Shown here piece after piece: positions 1 to 10,058 of a stretch of DNA of 43,278 bases. The stretch spans positions 1 to 43,278 of the forward strand of contig JBEPTZ010000025.1 in NCBI GenBank assembly GCA_041691815.1, in the 5' to 3' direction. The notes beneath the pieces were generated by a model. It did no database searches. It worked only from the letters and a program-made list of their open reading frames with translations, and was not told the DNA's origin. The DNA is from 70-18 sp041691815 (GTDB lineage: Bacteria > Pseudomonadota > Alphaproteobacteria > Acetobacterales > Acetobacteraceae). Every line of letters starts with the position of its first letter. Position 1 is the stretch's first letter. The translations under genes were made by a program, and so were the position numbers.

Positions 1-3000
1 TGCCCGCGGTCAGCGAACCGCCGCCCTGGCTGATCCCGCTCGCCGCACTCAGGTCCAGCGTCGCCGCCGAAACCACCCCGTTCAGCGCCAGCGTCCCCAC
101 TGTCGTCGTCAGCGTCACGTTGCCAGGACTCGAAATCGTCCCGCTCACCGTCAACGCCGTGCCGCCGGCACTGTCGCTCAGCGCCACATTCGCGGCACTC
201 AGCGACCCGGTCACGTCCAGCGCCACGCTGTCCGCCAGCCGGAAGTCGCCGCCACCGATCGTGAACACCCCGAGTGCGGGAATCACGTTCCCCGCCTGCT
301 CCATGGAAATCCCGAACGCATTCCCTTCCAGGCTGCCAACGCTCAGCGTGCCGGCCGATTGCAGCACCGTCCCTGTGGTATGCAATTCCAGCACTGCGGT
401 CGTCGTCGCGTTGCCGATGATATCGATCGCCGCCGCCTGGGTTCCGCCGCCGCCGGCAGCGCCCCCGAGGCTGATCCTCGCGGCGGTGATCTGCGACAGA
501 TCGCCCGCCGCGATCCCGCTCGCCGCACCACCCAGCGTCACCACCGTCGTCCCGCTCAACGGGATCAGCGACACCACGCCGCCACCGGTATTCAGCAATC
601 CGCCAGCCGCGAACCCGAATCCATCCGTGCTCAGCGCGATCGTCCCGCCGCTATCCACCGCCACCACGCCACCCACCGACAACGAAACGCTATCGGTCAG
701 CAGGAACGAACCGCCGGTCACCGTGAAACCGCCCAGTGCCCCGATCGCGTTCGCGGCCCCCAGCGTCACACTGCCGGCCACGCCGCCGCTGCTCTGCAAC
801 ACCGCGGCACTCAGCTTGCCGCCGGCCTGGATGATCGCGCCGGCCGAACTCAGGTCCAGCGTTCCCGCGCCGGCATCGACGGTGCCGGACAGCCCCAGAG
901 TCCCGGCCGTCGCCGCCAGCGCAACCAGGCTGCTACCGGTCACCGAACCGGCCACCGTCAACGCGGCGCCGGCGGCGGAATCGGTCAATACCACGCTATC
1001 GGCGCTCACCGGCCCGGTGACCAGCAGCGCCACCGCATCACGCAGCGCGAAGCCACCGCCGCTCACCGCGAAACCGCCCAGCGTGCCGATGCTATTGGCG
1101 GCACTGCCCAGCACCACCGCGCCGGTCACCCCGAGGCTGCTCAGCAGCGTATCCGCGGTAAGCGTCCCGCCGGTCTGGCTGATCCCGGCGCCCGAATTGA
1201 GGTCCAGCGTCGCCGCCGAAACCACCCCGCTCAGCGCCAGCGCCCCGGTCGTGGTCAGCGCCACCGTCCCGGTGCCGGCAACCGACCCGCTCACCGTCAG
1301 GCCCACACCGGAAGCGGTATTCGTCAGCGCCACGTTCGCCGCACTCAGCGAGCCGGTCACATTCAGCGCCACGCTGTCGGCCAGCCGGAAATCGCCGCCA
1401 CCGATGGTGAACACCCCGAGTGCGGGAATCACGTTCCCCGCCTGCTCGAGCGAAACCCCGAACGCATTCCCCGCCAGGCTGCCGACGCTCAGCGTCCCGC
1501 CCGACTGGGTGATGCCGCCGGTGCTGTGCAGTTCCAGCATCGCCGTCGTCGTCACATTGCCGGAGATGTCGATGCTGCCGGCCTGGGTCCCGCCGCCGCC
1601 GGCCAGGCCGCCGAGGCTGACCGTCCCCGCGGTGATGTTCGCGAAGTCACCCGTGGTCGCCGGGTTGAGCGCCAACAGCGCGCCACCGGTCAACGGGATC
1701 AGCGACACCACGCCGGTCGCCCCGGCGTCCAGCGATCCGCCGACCGCGAAGGCGAAACTGTCGGAGCGCAACGCGATCGCCCGGCCATCATCCACCTTGA
1801 CCGTGCCGCCGACCGACAGCGGGCTGCCGTCGGTCAGTGCGAACGACCCGGCGGTCACGGTAAACCCGTCCAGCGACGCCACGGCGTTCGTCGTGCTGTC
1901 CAGCACCACATCGCCGGTCACCCCGAAGGCGGTGGTCAGGCTGCCGGTGACGATCGAGCCGCCGGACTGGCTCACCCCACCCACCGCATTCAGCGAAACG
2001 ATCCCCGCCGCGGCATTCAGCACCCCCGACAGCGCCAAGCCCCCGGCCGTCGTCACCAGGCCGATACGCGCCGCCGTGATGGTCCCGGTCACCGAGAGCC
2101 CGGTCGCATCGAACAGCACGAAGTCTCCCGCGGCGCTGAAATCGCCCAGCGTCGCCACCTGGTTCACCGCGCCACCAAGATAGATGGTGCCCGACGCGCT
2201 GCCGCCGCTGAGTGTCCCCGCGGTCAGCGCGCCACTGCCGGTAACCCCCGTCGCCCCGTTCAACACCACCGCGGTGGTGCCCGACAGCGCGCCGGCCAGC
2301 GCAATTGCGCCCGTGGTGGCGGTGATGCTCGCGGTGCCGCTGGCATCCACGGTCCCGGTGATATCCACCGTCGGGGCCGACAACGTCAGATTGGCGCCGC
2401 CCACCACGCCCGAGACCACCAGCCCCGTCGCGTCGTCCAGCACCAGATCGGTCTTGACGGTGAAATTGCCCAGCGTCGTCACCTGGCTGGTGCCGGTCAG
2501 GCTCACGCCCCCCGCCGAACTGCCGCCGCTCAACGTGCCGGCGAGCAGCGTGCCCTCCGAGGTGATCCCCGCCGCCCCGTTCAGCACCACCGCCGTCGTG
2601 CCGGAGACCGTTCCGGCGGCGGCAATATCGATCGTCCCCGGCATCGCCGTAAGGCTCGCCGTGCCGCTCGCCGCCACCGTCCCGGTCACGTTCAGCGTCG
2701 TCCCCGACAGCGTCACATCGACGCCGCTGACCGCCCCGCTCACCGCCAGCCCGATGCTGTCGGCCAGCGTGAAGCCGCCGCCGGTCACCGCGAAGGTGCC
2801 GAGTGTGCCGATCGCGTTGGCAGTACTGCCCAACGCCACATCGCCGCTCACCCCGAGGCTGCTCAGCAGCACCCCCGCCGTCAGCGTCCCGCCGCTCTGG
2901 ATGATGCCGCCGCCGGAATTCAGGTCCAGCGTCCCGCTCCCGGCATCCACCACCCCGCTCAGCGCCAGCGCCCCGGTCGTGTTCAACGCCACCGTGCCGG

Positions 3001-6000
3001 TGCCGACAACCGAGCCGCTCACCGTCAGCGCGCTGTCCGTCAGCACCACGTTCACCGCACTCAGCGAGCCGGTCACATCCAGCGCCACGCTGTCCGCCAG
3101 CCGGAAATCGCCGCCACTGATGGTGAACGCCCCGAGTGCCGGAATCACGTTCCCCGCCTGCTCGATCGAGATCCCCGACGCATTCCCCGCCAGCCCGCCG
3201 ACGTTCAGCGTCCCGCCCGACTGCACGATGGTCCCGACGCTGTGCAGTTCCAGCAGCGCCGTCGTCGTCACGTCGCCGGTGATGGCGATGCTCGCCGCCT
3301 GTGTCCCGCCGCCGCCGGCAATGCCGCCGAGGCTGATCGTCCCGGCTGTGATGTTGGCGAAGTCCGTCGTCGTCGCCGGGTCCAGAGTCAGCGCCGTCCC
3401 ACCGCTCAGCGGAATCAGCGACACCACGCCGGTCGCCCCGGCATCCAGCGATCCGCCAACCGCGAAGCTCAACGCATCGGCGGTCAACGCGATCGCCCGG
3501 CCGTCATCCACCTTCACCGCGCCGCCCACCGAAAGCGGGCTGCCATCGGTCAGCGCGAACGATCCGGTCGTCACGGCAAACCCGCCCAGCGTGCCGATCG
3601 CGTTCGCCGCACTGCCCAGCACCACATCGCCGCCCGCCCCGGCAGTGCTCTGCAACACCCCGGCCAGCAGCGCCCCGCCGCTCTGGCTGATCCCGCCGCC
3701 AGCGCTGAGATCAATCGTGCCGACCCCGGCATCCAGCGTCCCCGACAACCCCAGCGTCCCCACACTGGTCGACAGCGTGATGTTGGCGCCGTTCACCGGC
3801 CCGGTCACCGACAGCGCCTGGCTGTTCGCCACCGTCACATCGGACTCCGCCGACAACGAACCGATGCTGGTGATCAGGTTCGCCCCGGTCAGGCTCACGC
3901 TGCTCCGCGCACTCCCGCCGCTCAGCACGCCCGCCACCACCACGCCCTCGCCGGTCAGCGCGTCCTGCGCCTGCAGCACCACCGCGCCGGTGCCCGACAC
4001 CGTGCCGGTCGAGGTGATGTCGATCGCCCCCAGCGTCGATGTCAGGCTCGCCGTGCCGGTGGCCAGCACCGTGCCGCTGACGATCATCGAGGTCCCGCCG
4101 ACCACGCTCACCAGCGTCACGTTCGGCGCCGTGACGGTGCCGGTCACGTTCAGCACGGCAGCGTCATCCAGCTCGAAATCCAGCTTGGTGGAGAAGTCGC
4201 CCAGCGCGCCGATATTGTTCGCAGTGGTGCTCGCCCCGGTCAGGCTGGCGCCGCCCGCCGTACTGCCGCCGCTCAGCGTGCCGCCGGCCAGCACGCCGGT
4301 CTCGGTGATCCCCGCCGCCCCGTTCAGCACCACCGCCGTCGTGCCGGAAACCGTCCCGGTCGAGGCGATATCGATCGTCCCCGGCGTCGCCGTAAGGCTC
4401 GCCGTGCCGCTCGCCGCCACCGTCCCGGTCACGTTCAGCGTCGTCCCCGACAGCGTCACATCGACGCCGCTGACCGCCCCGCTCACCGCCAGCCCGATGC
4501 TGTCGGCCAGCGTGAAGCCGCCGCCGGTCACCGCGAAGGTGCCGAGTGTGCCGATCGCGTTGGCAGTACTGCCCAACGCCACATCGCCGCTCACCCCGAG
4601 GCTGCTCAGCAGCACCCCCGCCGTCAGCGTCCCGCCGCTCTGGATGATGCCGCCGCCGGAATTCAGGTCCAGCGTCCCGCTCCCGGCATCCACCACCCCG
4701 CTCAGCGCCAGCGCCCCGGTCGTGTTCAACGCCACCGTGCCGGTGCCGACAACCGAGCCGCTCACCGTCAGCGCGCTGTCCGTCAGCACCACGTTCACCG
4801 CACTCAGCGAGCCGGTCACATCCAGCGCCACGCTGTCCGCCAGCCGGAAATCGCCGCCACTGATGGTGAACGCCCCGAGTGCCGGAATCACGTTCCCCGC
4901 CTGCTCGATCGAGATCCCCGACGCATTCCCCGCCAGCCCGCCGACGTTCAGCGTCCCGCCCGACTGCACGATGGTCCCGACGCTGTGCAGTTCCAGCAGC
5001 GCCGTCGTCGTCACGTCGCCGGTGATGGCGATGCTCGCCGCCTGTGTCCCGCCGCCGCCGGCAATGCCGCCGAGGCTGATCGTCCCGGCTGTGATGTTGG
5101 CGAAGTCCGTCGTCGTCGCCGGGTCCAGAGTCAGCGCCGTCCCACCGCTCAGCGGAATCAGCGACACCACGCCGGTCGCCCCGGCATCCAGCGATCCGCC
5201 AACCGCGAAGCTCAACGCATCGGCGGTCAACGCGATCGCCCGGCCGTCATCCACCTTCACCGCGCCGCCCACCGAAAGCGGGCTGCCATCGGTCAGCGCG
5301 AACGATCCGGTCGTCACGGCAAACCCGCCCAGCGTGCCGATCGCGTTCGCCGCACTGCCCAGCACCACATCGCCGCCCGCCCCGGCAGTGCTCTGCAACA
5401 CCCCGGCCAGCAGCGCCCCGCCGCTCTGGCTGATCCCGCCGCCAGCGCTGAGATCAATCGTGCCGACCCCGGCATCCAGCGTCCCCGACAACCCCAGCGT
5501 CCCCACACTGGTCGACAGCGTGATGTTGGCGCCGTTCACCGGCCCGGTCACCGACAGCGCCTGGCTGTTCGCCACCGTCACATCGGACTCCGCCGACAAC
5601 GAACCGATGCTGGTGATCAGGTTCGCCCCGGTCAGGCTCACGCTGCTCCGCGCACTCCCGCCGCTCAGCACGCCCGCCACCACCACGCCCTCGCCGGTCA
5701 GCGCGTCCTGCGCCTGCAGCACCACCGCGCCGGTGCCCGACACCGTGCCGGTCGAGGTGATGTCGATCGCCCCCAGCGTCGATGTCAGGCTCGCCGTGCC
5801 GGTGGCCCGCACCGCGCCGCTGACGATCAGCGAGGTCTCGCCGACCACGCTCACCAGCGTCACGTTCGGCGCCGCGACGGTGCCGGTCACATGCAGCACA
5901 GTCGCATCATCCAGCACGAAATCCAGCTTGGTGCTGAAATCGCCCAGCGCGCCGATATTGTTCGCCGTGGTCGCCGCCCCGGTCAGGCTGGCGCCACCCA

Positions 6001-8296
6001 GCGTGCTGCTACCGCTCAGCGTGCCGCCGGACAGCACGCCGGTATCGGTGATCCCGGTCGCCCCGTTCAGCACCACCGCAGTGCTGCCGGAAACCGTCCC
6101 GGTGGCGGTGATATCAATCGCCCCCAGCGTCGTCGTGAGACTCACCGTTCCGCTGGCACCCACCGTCCCGGTGACGCTCAGCGCCGTCCCGGCCGCCGTG
6201 CTCGACAGCACGATATCCGTCCCGCTCACCGCGCCCGACACCAACAGCACCGTACTGTCGGTGAGCGCCAACGTCCCGGCGGTCACCGTGAACGTGCCCA
6301 GCGTGCCGATCGCGTTGGCGCCCGACGCACTCAGCTGTGCGTCGCCGTTCACCGTGCCGATCAGCGTCGCGGCGACCACCGAGCCGGCGCTGGTCTCCAC
6401 CACGCCGCCGGGGGTCAACAGGTTCACCGTGCCGCCGACCGTCGAGACCGCGGCATTGATGGTGATTCCGCCACTGGCGGCACCCAACGCGATGGTGCCG
6501 GCGCCGGTGCTGGTCACCGGCGCATCGATGACAAGCTTCGCGCCCGGCAATCCAGCCGACGGCCCCGCCCCGCCAACCGGCGTATAGGTCGCACCGGCCG
6601 ACAGGATGATGCCCGACCCGCCGGTCAGCGCCGCGCCGATGGTGATGTCGCCGTTTGCCAGCATGGCGAGCCCGGCAACTTGCGCCTTGTTGCCGAGGAA
6701 GTCCTTGCCGGTCAGGTTCATCGCCCCGGTCATGTTGATCGAGCCGGTCGCCTGCAGCGTCACATTGCCCGACAGCTTGTTGATCTGGGTATAGTCCAGC
6801 GTGGTGGTCGCGTTCGGCGCGTCATACGGGTTGCTCATCACACTGCCGGGCGCAGTGCCGTCCTTGACGATCAGGATGTCGTTCGGGTCCAGCAGCACCG
6901 AGCCGGCCGCCCCCATCGGCGCCAGCACGTTCACCGAGCCTTGCAGCACCAGGTAATCGCCGGAGACCTCCACCGCGCCGCCATTGCCGCCGGCCGTCCC
7001 GCCGCTGGCGCTGATCTCGCCGCCGTAGATCGTCGCCCCACCCTGGCTCAGCACGGTGACGATGCCGCCATTGCCGTTCGCCGTGGCATCGGCGGCCAGC
7101 GTGGCGCCGCTGGCGATGGTCACATGCTTCGCGGTCGGCGCACTCACCGACGGCCCGCCTTTGGCCCGCGCCAGCGTGGTGCCCACCGCCACCACACCGC
7201 CGCCGGCCCGCCCGGAGGCATCCACCCTGGCGCCGGCCGCCAGCGTCACCGCATGGCCCGGCGCGTTGACCTCGATCTGCCCGCCGGTAGCGCCGGCCGC
7301 ATCGCCGGTTGCCGTCACCACGCCGCGCAGGATCACGTCGCCGCCGGTGCCGCCGATCACGATCCGACCGGGCGTGCCATTCCTGGTTGCCGCCGACAGC
7401 GTGCCGCCGGCATCCACCAGCGTGGTCACCAGCCCGTCCACCGCCTTCGCGGTCAGCACGATGCTGCCGCCATCGGCCAGGATGGTGCCGGTATTGGTCA
7501 CCAGTGCGGTGGCCGGCTTGCCGTCCGGCCCCACCGGCACCGTGGTCACCTGCTTGCTGACATCGATCGACAGCAGCCCGTCGCCATACAGATCGACGGT
7601 GTGCGCCGCCGCCCCGGCCAGCACCACCCGGCCCAACTGGGCGCGGATCACCCCGGAATTGGCCACCTGCGGCGCCACCAGGGCGGCCAGCCCGGTCTGC
7701 CCGACGGTGATGGTGCCGTGGTTCGCCACCCCTGCCCCGGCCCGCGCCGGCTGGTCGAACACCAGCCGCCCGGCCCTGGCATTGGCCTCGCTGATCCCCG
7801 GCGCCGAGGCGATCAGGCTCTGCACGTTGACCTGGGCGCCCTGGGTGAAGGTCACCCCGGACTGGTTGGTGATCACCACCTGGCCGTTGGAGTTGAGCCT
7901 TCCTGCGATCACCGACGGGTCCGGCCCCACCACCCGATTGATGGTCAGCGCCTGCGGCCCCGGGGTATGGATCGCCACCGTCGCCTGGCTGCCGATGCTG
8001 AAGCTCTGCCAGTTGATCCCGGCCTGCCCGCTGGCCTGGTTCACATTGAGCGTGTTGCCGCTGCTGGCAATGCCGGCGGTGCCGGAGAACACATGCCCGC
8101 CGGTCGGCAACTGGCCGGCTGGCAACTGAATCGCCGCCGGCATGCCCTGCGCCGCCGCCACGCCGGGCAGCCCCAGCAGCGCCAACGCCACCGCCTGCAA
8201 CGCCGAACTGCGCAGCAACGCGATGCGGCACGGCGCGGCATCGCCCCGATCAGGCTGGATGTCACACACCTGGCGATCCTGCGTTGCTTCGAGCAT
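1..8296 (-). CDS. TpsA: giant filamentous-haemagglutinin-like exoprotein, 3' end outside window
   Basis: This is the secreted partner of a two-partner (type Vb) secretion system, a surface or released beta-helical adhesin-like protein. Translation from ATG 8296 (AAGGGA ribosome site 8-9 bases upstream) gives a long signal peptide with hydrophobic stretch ALQAVALALLGLPGVAAA at about residues 35-52. The haemagglutinin-activity (TPS) domain follows, with the hallmark INWQSFSIG at about residues 90-98 and then NRVVGPDPSVIAGRL and SNGQVVITNQSGV. The linker GAAGSVLLDPNDILIV is typical of such adhesins. From about residue 600 the protein is a monotonous Gly/Ser/Thr/Val beta-helix of units like GGTLTAG, FTVTGG and LNVTGTV, including a 581-residue tandem duplication. 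The frame was still open at position 2 (LDLSAASGISQGGGSLTAG), giving 2765 visible residues; I spot-checked rather than exhaustively checked for stops. The transporter gene lies immediately upstream. The ligand is unknown. Confidence 0.9.
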   Translation of the reverse strand, partial: MLEATQDRQVCDIQPDRGDAAPCRIALLRSSALQAVALALLGLPGVAAAQGMPAAIQLPAGQLPTGGHVFSGTAGIASSGNTLNVNQASGQAGINWQSFSIGSQATVAIHTPGPQALTINRVVGPDPSVIAGRLNSNGQVVITNQSGVTFTQGAQVNVQSLIASAPGISEANARAGRLVFDQPARAGAGVANHGTITVGQTGLAALVAPQVANSGVIRAQLGRVVLAGAAAHTVDLYGDGLLSIDVSKQVTTVPVGPDGKPATALVTNTGTILADGGSIVLTAKAVDGLVTTLVDAGGTLSAATRNGTPGRIVIGGTGGDVILRGVVTATGDAAGATGGQIEVNAPGHAVTLAAGARVDASGRAGGGVVAVGTTLARAKGGPSVSAPTAKHVTIASGATLAADATANGNGGIVTVLSQGGATIYGGEISASGGTAGGNGGAVEVSGDYLVLQGSVNVLAPMGAAGSVLLDPNDILIVKDGTAPGSVMSNPYDAPNATTTLDYTQINKLSGNVTLQATGSINMTGAMNLTGKDFLGNKAQVAGLAMLANGDITIGAALTGGSGIILSAGATYTPVGGAGPSAGLPGAKLVIDAPVTSTGAGTIALGAASGGITINAAVSTVGGTVNLLTPGGVVETSAGSVVAATLIGTVNGDAQLSASGANAIGTLGTFTVTAGTLALTDSTVLLVSGAVSGTDIVLSSTAAGTALSVTGTVGASGTVSLTTTLGAIDITATGTVSGSTAVVLNGATGITDTGVLSGGTLSGSSTLGGASLTGAATTANNIGALGDFSTKLDFVLDDATVLHVTGTVAAPNVTLVSVVGETSLIVSGAVRATGTASLTSTLGAIDITSTGTVSGTGAVVLQAQDALTGEGVVVAGVLSGGSARSSVSLTGANLITSIGSLSAESDVTVANSQALSVTGPVNGANITLSTSVGTLGLSGTLDAGVGTIDLSAGGGISQSGGALLAGVLQSTAGAGGDVVLGSAANAIGTLGGFAVTTGSFALTDGSPLSVGGAVKVDDGRAIALTADALSFAVGGSLDAGATGVVSLIPLSGGTALTLDPATTTDFANITAGTISLGGIAGGGGTQAASIAITGDVTTTALLELHSVGTIVQSGGTLNVGGLAGNASGISIEQAGNVIPALGAFTISGGDFRLADSVALDVTGSLSAVNVVLTDSALTVSGSVVGTGTVALNTTGALALSGVVDAGSGTLDLNSGGGIIQSGGTLTAGVLLSSLGVSGDVALGSTANAIGTLGTFAVTGGGFTLADSIGLAVSGAVSGVDVTLSGTTLNVTGTVAASGTASLTATPGTIDIASTGTVSGTTAVVLNGAAGITETGVLAGGTLSGGSTAGGASLTGASTTANNIGALGDFSTKLDFELDDAAVLNVTGTVTAPNVTLVSVVGGTSMIVSGTVLATGTASLTSTLGAIDITSTGTVSGTGAVVLQAQDALTGEGVVVAGVLSGGSARSSVSLTGANLITSIGSLSAESDVTVANSQALSVTGPVNGANITLSTSVGTLGLSGTLDAGVGTIDLSAGGGISQSGGALLAGVLQSTAGAGGDVVLGSAANAIGTLGGFAVTTGSFALTDGSPLSVGGAVKVDDGRAIALTADALSFAVGGSLDAGATGVVSLIPLSGGTALTLDPATTTDFANITAGTISLGGIAGGGGTQAASIAITGDVTTTALLELHSVGTIVQSGGTLNVGGLAGNASGISIEQAGNVIPALGAFTISGGDFRLADSVALDVTGSLSAVNVVLTDSALTVSGSVVGTGTVALNTTGALALSGVVDAGSGTLDLNSGGGIIQSGGTLTAGVLLSSLGVSGDVALGSTANAIGTLGTFAVTGGGFTLADSIGLAVSGAVSGVDVTLSGTTLNVTGTVAASGTASLTAMPGTIDIAAAGTVSGTTAVVLNGAAGITSEGTLLAGTLSGGSSAGGVSLTGTSQVTTLGNFTVKTDLVLDDATGLVVSGVVGGANLTLSAPTVDITGTVDASGTASITATTGAIALAGALSGTTAVVLNGATGVTGSGALTAGTLSGGSASGTIYLGGAVNQVATLGDFSAAGDFVLFDATGLSVTGTITAARIGLVTTAGGLALSGVLNAAAGIVSLNAVGGVSQSGGSIVTGSLTTAFGVTGDVVLDSTTNAVASLDGFTVTAGSFALTDGSPLSVGGTVKVDDGRAIALRSDSFAFAVGGSLDAGATGVVSLIPLTGGALLALNPATTGDFANITAGTVSLGGLAGGGGTQAGSIDISGNVTTTAMLELHSTGGITQSGGTLSVGSLAGNAFGVSLEQAGNVIPALGVFTIGGGDFRLADSVALNVTGSLSAANVALTNTASGVGLTVSGSVAGTGTVALTTTGALALSGVVSAATLDLNSGAGISQTGGTLTADTLLSSLGVTGAVVLGSAANSIGTLGGFAVSGGGFALRDAVALLVTGPVSADSVVLTDSAAGAALTVAGSVTGSSLVALAATAGTLGLSGTVDAGAGTLDLSSAGAIIQAGGKLSAAVLQSSGGVAGSVTLGAANAIGALGGFTVTGGSFLLTDSVSLSVGGVVAVDSGGTIALSTDGFGFAAGGLLNTGGGVVSLIPLSGTTVVTLGGAASGIAAGDLSQITAARISLGGAAGGGGTQAAAIDIIGNATTTAVLELHTTGTVLQSAGTLSVGSLEGNAFGISMEQAGNVIPALGVFTIGGGDFRLADSVALDVTGSLSAANVALSDSAGGTALTVSGTISSPGNVTLTTTVGTLALNGVVSAATLDLSAASGISQGGGSLTAG
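2644..4386 (-). repeat. Tandem in-frame repeat unit of tpsA, copy 1
   Basis: This is one unit of a 1743-bp (581-codon) direct tandem repeat. Positions 2644-4064 match 4387-5807 base for base wherever I compared them (about 1421 bp). The last 320 bp match 5808-6129 with scattered substitutions. The period is divisible by three, so the duplication only lengthens the beta-helix. More diverged copies of the same mega-unit start near 147 and 1321. Confidence 0.9.
4387..6129 (-). repeat. Tandem in-frame repeat unit of tpsA, copy 2
   Basis: This is the second unit of the 1743-bp repeat. It is identical to copy 1 up to about 5807 and diverged after that; the first mismatch is at 5808, the counterpart of 4065. 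The diverged part is the spacer next to the N-terminal side of the beta-helix. Such sharp identity points to recent unequal crossing-over or gene conversion, or to an assembly effect. Confidence 0.88.
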
Positions 8297-8366
8297 ATCC
8301 GAATTCCCTTCGTGGTCCGCCCGACTCAACCGGGCGAGGCCGCATTCCGTCTCCAGCCTGCCGCGA

Positions 8367-10058
8367 TCAGAACCGCGTCAGCACCCGCCAGTAGAACGCC
8401 TTTTCGCGCAACGCCGACACGTTGGCCGCCACCCCCTGCGGCCGGCGGACCATCCGCGAGACGCCCTCCAGGTCGACCTCGGTGGCCTTGGTCAGCGACA
8501 GCCGCACCCCGCCCCCGGCCGAGGCGAGCCGATGGTTGGCGTCCTGCTTCTGGCTCTCCCAGCTCTCGCCCCAGTCGTAGAACGCATAGAACTGGGTGCC
8601 GACATCCAGCGCGTGGCCGAGCAGCGTGCCGGCGAAGCCGGTGTTGTATTGCAGCTCAAGCGCCGCGCTGACCGCCGAATCGCCGGTCACCTGGCCGGAA
8701 TAATAGCCCCGGTTCCAGCGCGCCCCGCCGAGGTAGAACTTCTCCGCGGTCGGCAGCACGTCCGGGCTCCACTGCCCGGCCAGCGTGCCCTGCAGCGCAA
8801 TCGATGACCTGGTGCCGAAGGTCAGCAGCGTCTGGGTGCGGGTCAGTTCCAGGCCCAGCTTGGTGAAGCCGATATTCTCGCCGACCCTTCCCGCCAGGGT
8901 GTCGCCGTTATGCGAGGCGCCGAGGATGCCCAGGCCCTGCGACAGCCGCACGCTGACCGAGTTCACCGCCGAGCGGTCGCCGCCCAGCCACAGATCCTGC
9001 AGCGCATAATCGGCACCCAGCCGCAGCACGCGCAGATTGTCCCGGCTGGTCAGCAATTGCGGCGAGCCGGTATGGATGTTGGATTCCAGCAGGTCGAAAT
9101 AGCCGGAAACGTTCAATGTCTGCTGCCGCGCCCGGATCACCGGATAGCTGAGGCTGATCCCGGCGGTCTGCGTCACCCCGTGATACTGGGTGGAGCGCAG
9201 CGCGCCGGAGGGATCGGACTCGCCCATGCCGGCATAGATCCGCAGCTTCAGGCCGGAGCCGCCGAGGAACACCTCGGTGGCCGCCTGGCCGAAATTCTGC
9301 GAATTCGGGAAGGCGTGGAACAGCGAGATTTCGGTCTTCTCGCCGTACTGGGTGAAGCTGTTGAGGCTGAACAGCGCCAGCGCCTGTTCCGGCCCGGTGA
9401 ACGTCGAGCCGCGGTTATCGGCGGTCAGCAGGCCGGAGAACGCGGCGCGGCTGACCTGCGCCACCAGGGTCAGCGCCCCCGGCTCATCGGTCGAGGGCTG
9501 CAGCACGGCGCGCAGCGAAATGCCCGGCACGTCCTGCGCCAGCAGCAGCCAGCGCTCCAGGCTGGCGGTGTCGATCGGCCGCAGATCCTTCAGATGATTG
9601 AGAAATCGCAGCACCTGAACACCGGCCGGGCCGATATTGCCGTCCAGCTTCACCTCGGCGATCCGCCCCTCGGTCACCACCAGCCGCAGCGCGCCGCTGG
9701 CCTGGTCATAGCTGGCGTTGACCGTGGTCAGCAGGTAGCCGTCATGGCGGTAGCGCTCCAGCAGCGCGGTCCGCGCGGTCTCGATCTGCTGCACCTTGAT
9801 CTGGCCGACCAGGCCGTGGGTGATGTCGGCCAGTTGCGCCGGCACATAGGCGGTGGACCCCACCACTGCCACGCTGCGCACCGTGACCTCGGCGGCGCCA
9901 TTGGCCAATGCCGACGGCTTCACCTGCTGGATCACCGGCGCCGGCCGCACCGCCGGCGGCGTCACCGGGGTGATCTGCCGCAGCGGCGAGCCCTGCGGCA
10001 CCAGGGTCGCCGGGTTGACCGGCGGCGGCGCCTGGGCACGGGCGGGCAGGCCCAGCAC
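8367..10058 (-). CDS. TpsB: ShlB/FhaC-family outer-membrane transporter
   Basis: This outer-membrane pore exports the adjacent TpsA. After a proline-rich linker there is a first POTRA domain at about residues 58-134 (VRSVAVVG to VTEGRI), a second at about 135-205, and then a beta-barrel to the C-terminal aromatic residue (VLTRF). The conserved L6-loop motif appears as GGARWNRGYYSG, matching the VRGY/F box of Omp85/TpsB proteins. The gene ends 70 bases before tpsA on the same strand, which fits one operon. The start is uncertain. GTG 10058 leaves only a stub of signal peptide (LGLPARAQA), yet the upstream frame encodes a basic region (SRRRGR) and a hydrophobic core (IGATSLVAGLFVLGLP). No ATG, GTG or TTG exists between the upstream TGA and GTG 10058. 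A CTG at 10163 with AGAGGGA nine bases before it is the most plausible true start. Confidence 0.92.
   Translation of the reverse strand: MLGLPARAQAPPPVNPATLVPQGSPLRQITPVTPPAVRPAPVIQQVKPSALANGAAEVTVRSVAVVGSTAYVPAQLADITHGLVGQIKVQQIETARTALLERYRHDGYLLTTVNASYDQASGALRLVVTEGRIAEVKLDGNIGPAGVQVLRFLNHLKDLRPIDTASLERWLLLAQDVPGISLRAVLQPSTDEPGALTLVAQVSRAAFSGLLTADNRGSTFTGPEQALALFSLNSFTQYGEKTEISLFHAFPNSQNFGQAATEVFLGGSGLKLRIYAGMGESDPSGALRSTQYHGVTQTAGISLSYPVIRARQQTLNVSGYFDLLESNIHTGSPQLLTSRDNLRVLRLGADYALQDLWLGGDRSAVNSVSVRLSQGLGILGASHNGDTLAGRVGENIGFTKLGLELTRTQTLLTFGTRSSIALQGTLAGQWSPDVLPTAEKFYLGGARWNRGYYSGQVTGDSAVSAALELQYNTGFAGTLLGHALDVGTQFYAFYDWGESWESQKQDANHRLASAGGGVRLSLTKATEVDLEGVSRMVRRPQGVAANVSALREKAFYWRVLTRF

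Noticed and set aside
2644..6129. Tandem repeats considered as a CRISPR or satellite array
   Set aside because: The unit is 1743 bp, coding and in frame, with no short repeat-spacer pattern.
2184..6587. A 1467-codon plus-strand open frame with Ser/Pro/Thr repeats
   Set aside because: This is another antisense shadow of tpsA. Its repeats merely mirror the tpsA duplication.
359..8671. A 2770-codon plus-strand open frame rich in Arg, His and Gln
   Set aside because: It is codon-aligned antisense of tpsA. GC-rich third positions remove stops; the product has no domain logic, while the minus strand encodes a signal peptide, a TPS domain and repeats.
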